The notes under the pieces: generated by a model
What the model saw: only the letters and a program-made list of their open reading frames with translations
What the model was told of the DNA's origin: nothing
The model's database searches: none
In this document: positions 10,755-22,200 of the stretch, one piece after another
How positions within the stretch are numbered: the first letter of the stretch is position 1
How the letters are laid out: the number at the start of each line of letters is the position of its first letter
Source: Reclinomonas americana ATCC 50394
Lineage: Eukaryota > Jakobida > Jakobea > Jakobida
Length of the DNA: 27,234 nt
NCBI GenBank assembly: GCA_048213135.1
Contig: PS015540.1
Location: forward strand, 17,372 to 44,605
Direction of reading: 5' to 3'
Made by a program: the position numbers and the translations under genes

Positions 10755-13700
10755 CTACACGCCTCGGGGGTTGAAGTCGTCGTCGTCGTCTTCGAGCAGT
10801 GCTGGAGGAGCTTCGGCGGCGGCGCTTGCCTTGGGACCGGACTTGCCGGCCGGGCTCTTGGGCGCCGCAGCCTTTGAGCCGCTGCTGTTGATGCTGGTGG
10901 TGCGAACTGGAGCCTTTTGCTTCGAGCCGCTGCCACCCACTGCACGACAACACGACAGTGAGCTCAAGTACAGGCAGGGCGGGGAAGCAAACTGGGAACA
11001 ATCGCCACGTACATCCTCCGTCAAACTCCATGGCTTCCTCATCGTCGCCGAGACCAAACTCACCGCCGTCCTCATCCTCGTCGAACAGCGATGAGCCGCC
11101 GGTAAGCGGCTGGTACTTGCCGGGCACGAAGCGGCGACCACCCAGACGATCAGAGATGAAGGTGCGGAATCTGTAGGCCAACACGCGCGCTCAGTCAACT
11201 CTCACATCACCACCACGACTAACAAAAAAGAGAGCGCCACGAACCGCTCGTTCTTGTTCCACAGGAACGCGATACCGGCGACGGCGGCCAGAATGACCAC
11301 AAAGACAACCAGCAGAGCAATGGCGGTGCCACTCATGCCACGCTCAGGGCACGGGAAGAACACCGGATCGTGCGTCTCGTCAAGGCCGCCGGCGCAAGTG
11401 TTACCGGCCACACGACGGTATCTGCACACCAACGATTAGCAGACGCGCACAGCGCAACAGGCACACGCACAGACAGGAGCACAAACCCCTTGGTGACACG
11501 ATACTGTGTTCCGCTTGGACACACGTCCGGTGGTCTCGACGAAACCGGGATGGGCGAAATGCACGGACCAGTAGCCGTGGCACGCTCGTAGCCGTAATCG
11601 CTGTGCGTGTCAGCGGGGGGTGAGGACAAGAGCACGCTCACACACACGCGATCATAAGAACGCAACCACTCGTAGTCCTCCTCGGTGCACTCGCAGTTGC
11701 TGAGGCGGACCGGCTTCTCGAGCACGTCGGAGCCAATGTAGCAGGCAGCCTCGCGTGAGCGACGCGGATACTCCACTTTGCGGCCCATCAGGCATCCGCC
11801 ATCGTATGTCTGCGGCATGAAATACTCAAAGTCCGAGCTCGGTGAACCGGGGCTCTCCAGACCCTCGCCTGCCATCGAGAGCACGTGAGAATCGCGCCAC
11901 GCATGCAACGACAAAATCACAAAAAACAAAGACGCACATGCACGAGGCAACACGCCGGTAAAGTCGACGCCCACAAGCACCGAGCCACCGTCCTTGTGCA
12001 TGCCAGCAATCATGAACGTCTGTCGGCGATTCGCCGGATCGGTGTAGATGGCTTTCGGCTTGAACCAGTCCTCGTTGCGTAGCACCACCTTTTCCCAGCT
12101 CTTGCCCTCGTCCACCGAGGCCCTGAAACATGTTTAACATCAGTCCCCACACGCACTGCCAGCGCAGTGCCACTGCCACGCAACAGCATGAAGTTAGTGC
12201 CGGCGGCGGCATGAATGCCCACCATCAACGAGCCGTGATCGCCAAACTGGGCCATGTAAGGGCCATCGGCGACGGCTTCCCACGAAACACCGCCGTCGCG
12301 CGAGAAGAATGTCTGTGCCAGGGCATCGTCGTACGAGAGGCGAGTGCCGACATTGCCTGCAGCACGCAACACCAATCCAAGATTAGTATGCACACCGAAT
12401 GAAATTAATCAACGAAATCTAACCCCACGCACCAGTGGCCATGATGAGTCCGGGAGCATTTTCGGCGCTGAAGATAGTGCGGCCGGGAGTGGCGAAACCA
12501 TGCAGGTGCAGAGAGCACTGCTCGCCCTTTGGGCACGCATACGGCTTGCCGGCGGGATCGGTCTTGGGAGCCGGGATCGGCGTCCACTCGGAGCCCTTGT
12601 CGAAGCTGATGACCGTCTGCATCATGCAGAACTGAGCGCAATCCTCGGGATCGCGGCAGTTGAGGCACATGTCGTCCTCGCCATTGGCGACCACATTCGC
12701 CACAAAGATGCCGTCGAGGCCCTTGATGCGCTGGAAGTCGCAGCGGCCGTCGGGATTGCGGCGATTGTTCAGCAACGACCGCGAGAAGCTGTTGCATGCC
12801 AACAAGATGAGCATCACGGAGAAGGCAGCTCATAATCATACGAATCGCTCCCTCTCCTCACCGTGAGCCCATGGTGTCTGACAGATACACGTGGCCGTAC
12901 TGGCGGGTGTTGTCGTCGTGGTGCACGTTGACAAAGACGCTGCCCTCGCTGGTGTCCAGAATGGTGTAGTCGCGCTCATTGATCTTCATCGGCATCTTGG
13001 CCTCGGTGACAAAGCTGCCATTGTCGCTTGACACCAACAGCTGCACTTGGTTGGTCTCCGGGTGCGTGCGCGCCACAAACATAAAGTCGTCGGTGAACAG
13101 GAACTGCGCAGCGGCTTCCACCAGGCGCGTCACTGTGAAATCGTTGTCGTCCCAGTTGCCGTAGCCAAAATCGTACTTGGCGCGCGGGTTCTTGGACGGG
13201 AACATGACAAACAGGCGACGCTGTGCGACGGGCACGATGAGGAACACACGCAAGGGAGACGAGTGGCGGTCCATGCAGTGCTACACACATCGTCGAAGCT
13301 GGCCATCGTGTTGCGACCCCAACTGACGTTCGAAAACTCGCCCGGCAGGCGGCGCCATTGATTGTTGTTGCCAATCCACGCCTCCAGAGTGCACGAGGGG
13401 AACATGAACCGCGACTGATTGTCGTCCTTGCATTTGAGACCGACAGCCACCTCCTTGCGCGTCGGGTGCGGAATGAAGCCGCGGAACTGCGGTTCCGAAT
13501 TCACCGCCTCGTACGTCTTCCCGCCATCGTATGTGATCCATCCCTTGTACTTTTTGTCGCCCACCAGATAGATCTGCACGATAGGGGGGAGAGGCGGTTA
13601 GCGTGCTGCGCTGCGCCTATCATCATCATCGCTGTCGCCACTGACCGTGTTGGGGTCGGCGGGAGAGGGATTCACTGGCCGCGGAACCTTGACAGTCACA

Positions 13701-14377
13701 CAGGAGACCTCATCACAGCCCGTCAGCCGATCGTTGTGCTTCACCACCGTCTGCGCGTCGTTATCCGTCAAGTAGACGAACTTGTCGGTCAAGATGATGG
13801 CTTTCTGTGATCGCACACAGAGACAAGTGAGCACACACGTGTCAACTGCGAAATGGTCTCACTGACTAACACCGACCCCCCGCCGCGGACATGAGCGCAC
13901 AAGTCTCACATGTATGTGTGCATGCGTGCGTGTGTATGCTTCACAGAGCGTGTGTGTGCGCGTGTGTGGCGGAGAGGCAGAGTGTGAAATGGCCCTCTTT
14001 GACTCACCTCCGACTCGGCGCCCAGGTATCCCAATCGATGCAGCGTGCCCTCCAGGGAATGCTACGCACAACACCGTCAACAATACCGCAGAGTGCAACA
14101 CACGCACACACACTCAAGAAAAAAGTTGAACGAAAGTGAAGCGCGCGCGAAAGAGCATGCTCACCAGCACGACCTTGACCTTGGAGAAGTCGGGCTTGTC
14201 GTTGTTGTCGGAGCCAGCGGGCTTGGCCAGCACAACACCACCACCAACACCACTGCCACTTGCATCGGCACCGTTCCCGCCCTGCGCGGTCGCCAAGCCG
14301 CAAAACACTGCAATCACACACACGCACAGCACAACAGCCGCCGTGTGGCGCGACACTGTTTTGTGCGCAGAGACCAA
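10755..14377 (-). CDS. VPS10-domain sorting receptor (sortilin/Vps10p type), complete
   Basis: Thirteen phase-matched minus-strand exons give about 870 residues: 14165-14377, 14008-14061, 13646-13804, 13573-13289, 13220-12862, 12788-12433, 12356-12185, 12122-11944, 11868-11667, 11600-11487, 11421-11245, 11170-11013, 10939-10755 (TAG). Type I receptors of this family carry cargo from Golgi to endosome or vacuole. A signal peptide comes first, then a beta-propeller with Asp-box repeats (YDGGKTYEAV, SRDGGVSWEAV, SVDEGKSWEKV). Family landmarks: GLDGIFVANVV, CSLHLHGF, APGLIMATGNVGT, GPYMAQFGDHGSLMVGI. The Cys-rich 10CC module has CLMGRKVEYPRR and CECTEEDYECDYGYER, then one TM (about 732-754). The tail shows YQPL, a candidate YxxPhi endocytic/AP motif, and LLEDDDDDF, a candidate acidic-dileucine motif for GGA/retromer-type sorting. 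One VPS10 domain and this length fit sortilin rather than the two-domain yeast Vps10p. Confidence 0.95.
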
Positions 14378-14423
14378 TCAGTCTGTGCGCTACAGTCATT
14401 GTGTTGACAATTGCACGCAACAA

Positions 14424-14602
14424 NNNNNNNNNNNNNNNNNNNNNNNNNNNNNNNNNNNNNNNNNNNNNNNNNNNNNNNNNNNNNNNNNNNNNNNNNNNNN
14501 NNNNNNNNNNNNNNNNNNNNNNNNNNNNNNNNNNNNNNNNNNNNNNNNNNNNNNNNNNNNNNNNNNNNNNNNNNNNNNNNNNNNNNNNNNNNNNNNNNNN
14601 NN
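14424..14602. other. Assembly gap (179 N)
   Basis: This gap lies between the start of the VPS10 gene and the first visible exon of the REJ receptor. The shared divergent promoter region, and possibly the real first exon of the receptor, are hidden here. Confidence 0.99.
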
Positions 14603-17600
14603 TTTTTGTAGCGTTGCGAAAGCTTACATGTTTCACGGCGAAACAGCTGAATATGGGTCCCCGCTGAAGCAGTCGCTGTTGAGTGCGGTGGCCTACCAAG
14701 CTGGAGCTATTAGTCGAGGCGGGCTAGTTCCCTGTGCGTGTTGTACCGACTGCGCTGTGCCCTAGTACGAGCGAATCTCACTGCCTCATTTTCGCTGCTG
14801 TGTTGTCTGCATGTCTCTCGCACAACCTGCTCAGATACTATCGTCTTACTCGTCAGTGATGCCATCAGTGGCCTCGACGTGAGTTACGTGGTTGAACACA
14901 CGATCGATGGGGGGCAGGTTTATCGCGAAAAAGGAAGCTTCGGTACCACGCTCTACCCCGAGCCAACAAACTTCTTGGGAGTAGTACCGTCCATCACAGG
15001 CCTGACGAGTAATGCCATCACCATATTCTTGACGACCGACACGGAGGAAGTATACTCGACTGTGACGCTGAACGCGGCTTTTCAGTCGAACTGTGCGTAT
15101 GGTGTCCTCCTTCAAGTTGTGCACTTGGATATCTCACCTGCCCATTGTGGTTGCATGACGCGGCAGTGGTTTCTGAGCCCTATGCGGGGTACGTGGTGCC
15201 TGCTGGAATCCAGTTCACTTTTTTCTCCCCGACGGATACCGGAGTCAATACTCTCTACCCCACTGCGCCGATCGGGACTTCCTGCATCGGCCTGGTCGAC
15301 TCTGCAACCTTGAAGCTTTTGTCGGCGGACGCCGAGTGCGTATGGCAGTCAGACACAGTTGCGGCAGTCCGTTGTCAAGGCTGCTCTGCTGTCTCCCGAA
15401 TCAGATGTGTCTCAATCATGATACCTCTCAGGTGCTGCTTGCTCGCTTCGGGAGTGGTGCCTCGGCAGCGAATCTGCAACTCAAGTCCCCTGTGGGATTG
15501 ATCCCGCTGCGCGTCTTTGGCCTTTCCACTCGCCTTAAAATCGACCCAGCACAAGATATTCGGGCAACCGATATCGGTGTTGGTCGCTCTGATGCTTTCA
15601 GCGACTACCAGACGGCAATGTCGACTCTTTCTACTTTCAGCACAGTCGGCCGTGGTGCAGTTAATAAGCCCAACTTAGAAATGGCCCCATCATCTGATGC
15701 TGCCAACGGAGGGACCACCGGATCCTCTGGGTCCACCTCTGGGTCTTCTGGATCAAATGGGTCGTCTGGATCCTCCGGGTCAACGAATACCGGAACCACG
15801 GCGCCGGATTTCGCTGCTGTGATTTCGGTGCGTCGCACTCCGCTCTTTACTGCAGAGTTCAGATACGAATGCTCACTCATGCATGGGGATGATCATGCAG
15901 GGCCCCAGCGAAATCGGTGCGTGCGACACGGAGGTCACCTACGACGGAACGGCATCAAGTGGCAGCAGTGTGACATACAACTGGGTCGCTGATGGAGCGG
16001 CGTCCACGAGCACGTCGAACAACGGAGGCATTCTGAGTGTCACGGTGCTTCTGGCAACCCGGGCCCTCACCGTCACGCTGACAGTGACTGACAGGACGGC
16101 CGGCAAACAAGCCATTCAGACACTTACGGTAATGAGTGCAGAGCGTGTGTTTGTGTGTTTGGCACTCACCTACGCAACGCAGACGGTGCGGTTGCCATTT
16201 GCGGTTCCGACGGCCAGTATCAGTGGCAGTGGAGTCGGTGGCCTTCCGCTTGTGTTTCGACAATCAGAGACTGTGCGGCTGACGGCCACGGCTCGACCTG
16301 GCACACGATGCAGTACGTGACCGGGAGTGTTCACAGTATGTGTGGGTGTGGGTGACAACTGACGATGGTGCGGTCGCAGGAGCGGATGTGGGTCCAGCGT
16401 CGGACGGTCTGGCGTACGCATGGACTCAAGCGAGTGGTCCACGCATCCCGGTGTCGGCATATGAACCACTCGGTCTGCTGCTGTTGTAGTTGCTGCTTGT
16501 CGACACACTTGCGTGCATCCTCACTGTCACGCACGCATTCGTTTACGCACAGGCACCAACTCGCTCACGCTGGTCTTCCCGGCGTCTCGGCTGGTGCTTG
16601 GAACGGACTACCGCTTTGTGTTCAATGCGACTGATGTGCAGAATCCGCTGGTACGTAGTGGTGGACGGAGTGCGGGTGTGTGTATCTCCTCGTCTGATCT
16701 GTGGTTTTGCGTGGTTCCGCAGGCCACACATGCCGACTCGGTGACTATCCGACTCTTGCGCGAACGACTATCTCTGTCGTGGAAGGACGGCAGTGAGGTG
16801 ACAGCGTCGGCATCGTTGCGTTTCCCAAGATTGTGTGTTGTGTACTCCGTTGCGCAACCTCACTGTGGATGCGAGCAGCAAATTGGTGGGATTGGCACTG
16901 GAGGCGGTGGATCCTGAGAAGGAGATGCCGCCAGTATCGCAGTTTCGTGGCTGTGACAAAGCAGATCGGTGTTGTCGTTGCACTGCTGATGGTGGTGTGC
17001 ACGCGCGTGCTCGCACAGATTGACGTTCATATGCTCCGCCTCGCTCGGCTCATGTCCGTCGTCGATTCCGACAATGGCACAAGCCACCTCGCTGTATACT
17101 TTGTCGATTGCGGCGAACACGTTAGTGGCTGGGGTTCGGTACACCATCAGCGCGTCGTGGACGCACGGAGTGCGCTCGACTGGTCCGGTGACGATTGTAG
17201 TGGTTGCGGTGGGGGCGAGTGTGCCGACAGTGTACATTGACACGTCGCTGAGCGACATTGACACGTTTCGGTTCTTGAGTTGCGTGCCGACTTGGTCGCC
17301 TTTCATATAGTGCACGCAGGCGAATGACATTTGGGTGGCAGGCGTGATCAACGGAGCTGATGGAGCGGCGCAGAGTGCGACTTACTTTTATTGGTGGTCG
17401 ATCTCTGCGGCGTTCAGCACCAGCAGTGCGTGTGGGGGAGGAGAGGAGAGAAGAAGAGTGAGAGGGCGGCAGTGCTTTATGTTCACCTTTGCCGATTGCT
17501 CTGCAGGCTTGGCGGTGCGGACTGGGTTCAGCGGGCCGGATCTGACAATCGATGCAAGTGGTGTCCCGTCGGGCGGCTTTGTCATTGTGACGTTGTCGGT

Positions 17601-17997
17601 GAGCACGGAGAGTGTGGCGCAGGCCAAACTGGGACGTGCGGCAGATGGAAATGGTGCGTGTGCTTGGGAGGTTGTGCGGGTGTGTTGCCTTTCTGGTGCT
17701 GACTGTGTGCGCGTGTGCTTGATGCTACAGCCGTAGCGAGTGTGAGCAGTCGACGAGGAGTGGCGCCGTGTTGCGGCAAGGTGTTGATTGGTTCGTGAGT
17801 GCTGTTGACTTGAGGCGTGTTGTGCGTGTTGTATGGCGACTCAACGATGCGGATCGTTGCATCAGATCCGCCTTCGGGATTCGCTTTGAGTACGGTGTTT
17901 CGACTGAGTGCCACTGGGTGGCTTGACGATGCGTCGGTGCGTGTGTGANNNNNNNNNNNNNNNNNNNNGTCGTACGTACGTACCGTACCGTACCGTA

Positions 17998-18063
<66 letters not shown>

Positions 18064-19182
18064 CATGGTATGTGATGAGTGCAGGCTTGGGCGACGGCAA
18101 CTCTGGGAAGGTGCTTGTGACGATTCGAGACCTGTTTGGACGAGAGACGGTGGTGGCGGTGCCGGTGTCTGTGATGGGCACGACTGAGGCGGTGAACCGT
18201 TGCGTGGAGCTGCGAAGTGATGATGCGCGATTGTTGTTTTTTTGTTGGTGGCTGAGGATGGAATCGATGTGCGTGCAGCGACAACGGTTGTGCAGTACCT
18301 GAACAGCACGGCAGGTGCAGCACTGCAGAGTGCTTTCTTAGCACGCGACTGTGAGGCGTCGCAGGTGCTGATCAGTGGATCGGCGAGGACACTGAATGTG
18401 GCGGCTGCGGTGCCGCCGTCGACGTGGAGATGCAGTGCGAGTGATTGCGGCGTGGAGCAAATGCGGTGAGTGCGTAAGAGAGAGAGAGGGAAAGAGAGAG
18501 AGAGAGAGAGAGTGAGAGAGCAGAGACAGGAGGGACAGAGGGAGAGAGAGAGAGAGAGAGTAGAGACAGAGGGACATAGGGAGAGAGCAGAGAGAGAGAA
18601 AGCAGAGTCTGACTCTGTTGTTACCTGGCGCCGAATGCATGTTTATGTTGTGCGCGCAGTGGAGTGTGTGACAGCAGCACCGGAACGTGTGTATGTCGGA
18701 ACGGATACGGCGGATATTACTGCGAGTTGACGAGTGCACAACTTGCGGAGGTGCGAGAATATGATAGTCGCTTGTGCTCCTGCATATGCTGTTGGTCGAT
18801 GCTGAGGTGTTGGGCGATTCGGTAGCGACAAGCACTGCGGCTGTCGTGGTCGAAGGCACTGTCGGACTTGTCGTGCGAGTCGACGACGAGTGTGGCGTCT
18901 GCGGAGAACTTGCGACTGGCGACAGCCATGCTGCACCAGGTGGTGTCTGTGCCGACGGTGTGCGAGATTGTTCTTGCTGTTGTTTGGTGTTGGTGGTGTT
19001 GCGTGGCCACTGATTGTGGCGACGGTAACAGGAGTTGACAACGCCGTCGATCGAGACGGCGCTGTCACTGGCGACCGACATGATGGCGCAGGCGTCGCGG
19101 CTGGCCTCATCGTCAACATCGTCGACCAGCGTGCGGACGGTTGCGGATTTCATNNNNNNNNNNNNNNNNNNNNGTGTGTAGG

Positions 19183-19242
<60 letters not shown>

Positions 19243-22200
19243 GAGCGTGTTTGAGCGTGTTCTGATGTGTGTGTGTGTCTTTGCAGGATGGAGGAGTGAC
19301 GGACATTACGGCTGCTCTCAGCAAGTCGCGAGCGCGTACGATTCTGGAGACTGCGTCGACGCTTTTGTTGGATCGGCTGGTGTGTGGGGCAATGCGAGAG
19401 GAGGGAGAACGAGAGACGAGTGTGTGTGTGAGAGAGAGCGAAAGAGAGAGAGAGAGTTTGTGATTACGGAGTTTCTCTTCTGAGTTTGCTGGTGTGCGGA
19501 GAGGACGACAGACTTGTGTGAAGAAAGGAGAAAGCGGCAGGCAGAGACGAGAGACAGGAGAGAGAGAGAGAGATAGAGCGTGTGTATTTGTGTACATTGA
19601 TTTCCTTTTCTCTCACTGTCCATCGATACAGGCGAGTGGTGAGCCGGCGTATTCCGTGGCAGCCAACTACACGCAGTGGACTGCACAGGTGGCGCGCGCA
19701 AGCGACCTGCTTGCGAGCTCGGTGAATTCGACGTCACCAGCACCGCTGTCGCTTCCGGAGACATCACGCAACTACACTGCCAACATTATTCTGAATGCGG
19801 CGCCGTCGGTGTTTGTGGTACCGAGCTCGATTGTGTCGCAGTATCCGTCGGGCAGCTACAAGATGCGGCACTTGACGGAGGTGTTCAACCCGCTGACGTT
19901 TGTGTCGTCGACGGAGGCCATCAAGGTGTGCCATTGTGTTGTCGCCGATGGTGTGTGCTTCAACTGGGTGGTGTTGGTGACTTGATTGATTGGATGCAGA
20001 GTGGCGCCACGTCGCTGACGTTGTACGATGGCGCGGGTCAGGAGCTGGATGTGAAGGGACTGACGACGCCGATTCAGATTGTGCTGCCGACTGTGGATGC
20101 GGCGTACACGAGCGCGAATCGCATTCTGAGTTCGTGGAGAGGGAGAGACGGGAAGGTTGAGAAAATGAGCTGATTGTGTGTATTCATTTGCGTGCAGCAA
20201 CGTGCAAATACTACAACACGGCGACGATGAGTTGGCAGGCAGATGGATGTTCACTTGTGCAAGTGACGAGCAACACGACAGTGTGTGCATGCACGCATCT
20301 GACGACGTTTGCAGCGTTGCGTCTTGGTGGACATTGCTTGTTGTGTGTGTGTTTGTGTGTGTGGGAAACGTGACAGTGTGGCATGCGCGCGACGTGGCAC
20401 CACAGGTTCCAGTTCTTCTCGGAGATCTTTGCAATGGCATCGATTGTGAACCCGTTCTCGCTGCCGCTGTCGCTGCAATGGAGCATGGTGGGGGCGATGA
20501 TTGGACTGTTTGCGGTGTATGTGGGTGTGATGGTGCTGTTGTGTTGCATCAAGTACTGCGGTCATCGGCGTCGGTGAGTGTTGAGAGAAGCGAGGTGGAG
20601 GAGGAGTAAGTGTGTTGATGTTGTTTTCTGCAGACGGCGAGAGGGACTGGAAAACTGCCGAGTCATGTTTGTGTTTGGCATGTGTGCGGTGGAGCGGTAC
20701 TTGAGACCATCGCGATATCTGCGGTATCACGACATTCGCTGTTGCGTGTGTGTGGTTGCTTGTTTGTGCAATCGAGTTGACGCGAGTCCGGTGGTGCTGA
20801 TTAGCGAGATATGCATTGTCCAGTGACGAGCGAGCAGCTGCGATCGATTGCGGTGCTGCTGAAGACAAAGAGCGAGCAGGCAGCCAAAGGTGCGTGTGCN
20901 NNNNNNNNNNNNNNNNNNNNNNNNNNNNNNNNNNNNNNNNNNNNNNNNNNNNNNNNNNNNNNNNNNNNNNNNNNNNNNNNNNNNNNNNNNNNNNNNNNNN
21001 NNNNNNNNNNNNNNNNNNNNNNNNNNNNNNNNNNNNNNNNNNNNNNNNNNNNNNNNNNNNNNNNNNNNNNNNNNNNNNNNNNNNNNNNNNNNNNNNNNNN
21101 NNNNNNNNNNNNNNNNNNNNNNNNNNNNNNNNNNNNNNNNNNNNNNNNNNNNNNNNNNNNNNNNNNNNNNNNNNNNNNNNNNNNNNNNNNNNNNNNNNNN
21201 NNNNNNNNNNNNNNNNNNNNNNNNNNNNNNNNNNNNNNNNNNNNNNNNNNNNNNNNNNNNNNNNNNNNNNNNNNNNNNNNNNNNNNNNNNNNNNNNNNNN
21301 NNNNNNNNNNNNNNNNNNNNNGTGTGTTTTGTGTCAAGTGCATGTGGGGTGAGTGAGTGACTCAGTCGTGTGGGGTGTGGTGATCAGAGTGGTGGTCATC
21401 GCTGCGGAAGGAGCACCTGTGGCTGTATGTGTGGCGCGACAAGGCGGCGCTGACATCGAACGTGAATGTGGTGACTGGACGGCGCAAGTATCTGTCGACC
21501 GATCAGGCGGTGACGCTGATTGTGCTGTTGCGTGCAAGCGAGTGCGTGTGTGTGTGTGTGTTGACCGTCAGTCGTTGAGTTGAGAGAGCCTTGACAGATT
21601 CGTGCTGGGATCGTTCATCGGCAATGCGGTGTTCTTCAAGGCCGAGTTCTCGTCATTTGGACAGAATTTTGTTTCGTGCTGCTGTCACAGGGTGGGAGAG
21701 AGAGGATGCGATCACTGACAAGCAGAGTTTTTGTGCAGATTGCGGGTCTGATTTCTGGATTCCTGGCTGGCCTGCCGCAGGTTTTGTGTTGGATTCCGAT
21801 TGGATTGCAGTTGATGGTTGTGGTCGACTGTTTGCTGATTTTGTTTGCTACACAGTTGGTGCTTGGCATTCTGTTCTTGAAGACTGGCCGACGACCGAAG
21901 ATGTGTGGTTCGTCCCGCTGCTGCCTTGCACCTTGATCTACGTTTTCAGTGTGGTTGATTTGTTGTGGCGGTGCGCAGACAAGTTCACCAGCACGTGGTA
22001 TTTGAATCTGCCAGCCGATTGGAAGGGGCGCATTTGGGAGCTTCCACCGCCGGTTGATGGCAGGGGAGCGGGTACAGTGAGTGCACGGCAGGCAGATCCG
22101 CGATGGGCGATTGTGGAGCGGGGACTTGTTCGTGCGGCGGCACACGATCCGCTGTCGCATCCGGTGGTGCCGACTGACGAGGGAGTCGGGGTGCTGACAC

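Noticed and set aside
20634-20889. PLAT/LH2 domain after TM1 of the REJ receptor
   Set aside because: The visible residues ([20 protein letters not shown] and following) lack the PLAT strand pattern. I cannot exclude one inside the gap 20900-21321.
21903-21949. Reading through 21903-21949 would add a hydrophobic segment ([14 protein letters not shown]) to the REJ receptor
   Set aside because: The segment is in the downstream frame but not in the upstream one. A 47-nt GT-AG intron (GTGTGG...TTTCAG) joins the two exons in phase, so I treat it as intron. Transcript data could reverse this.
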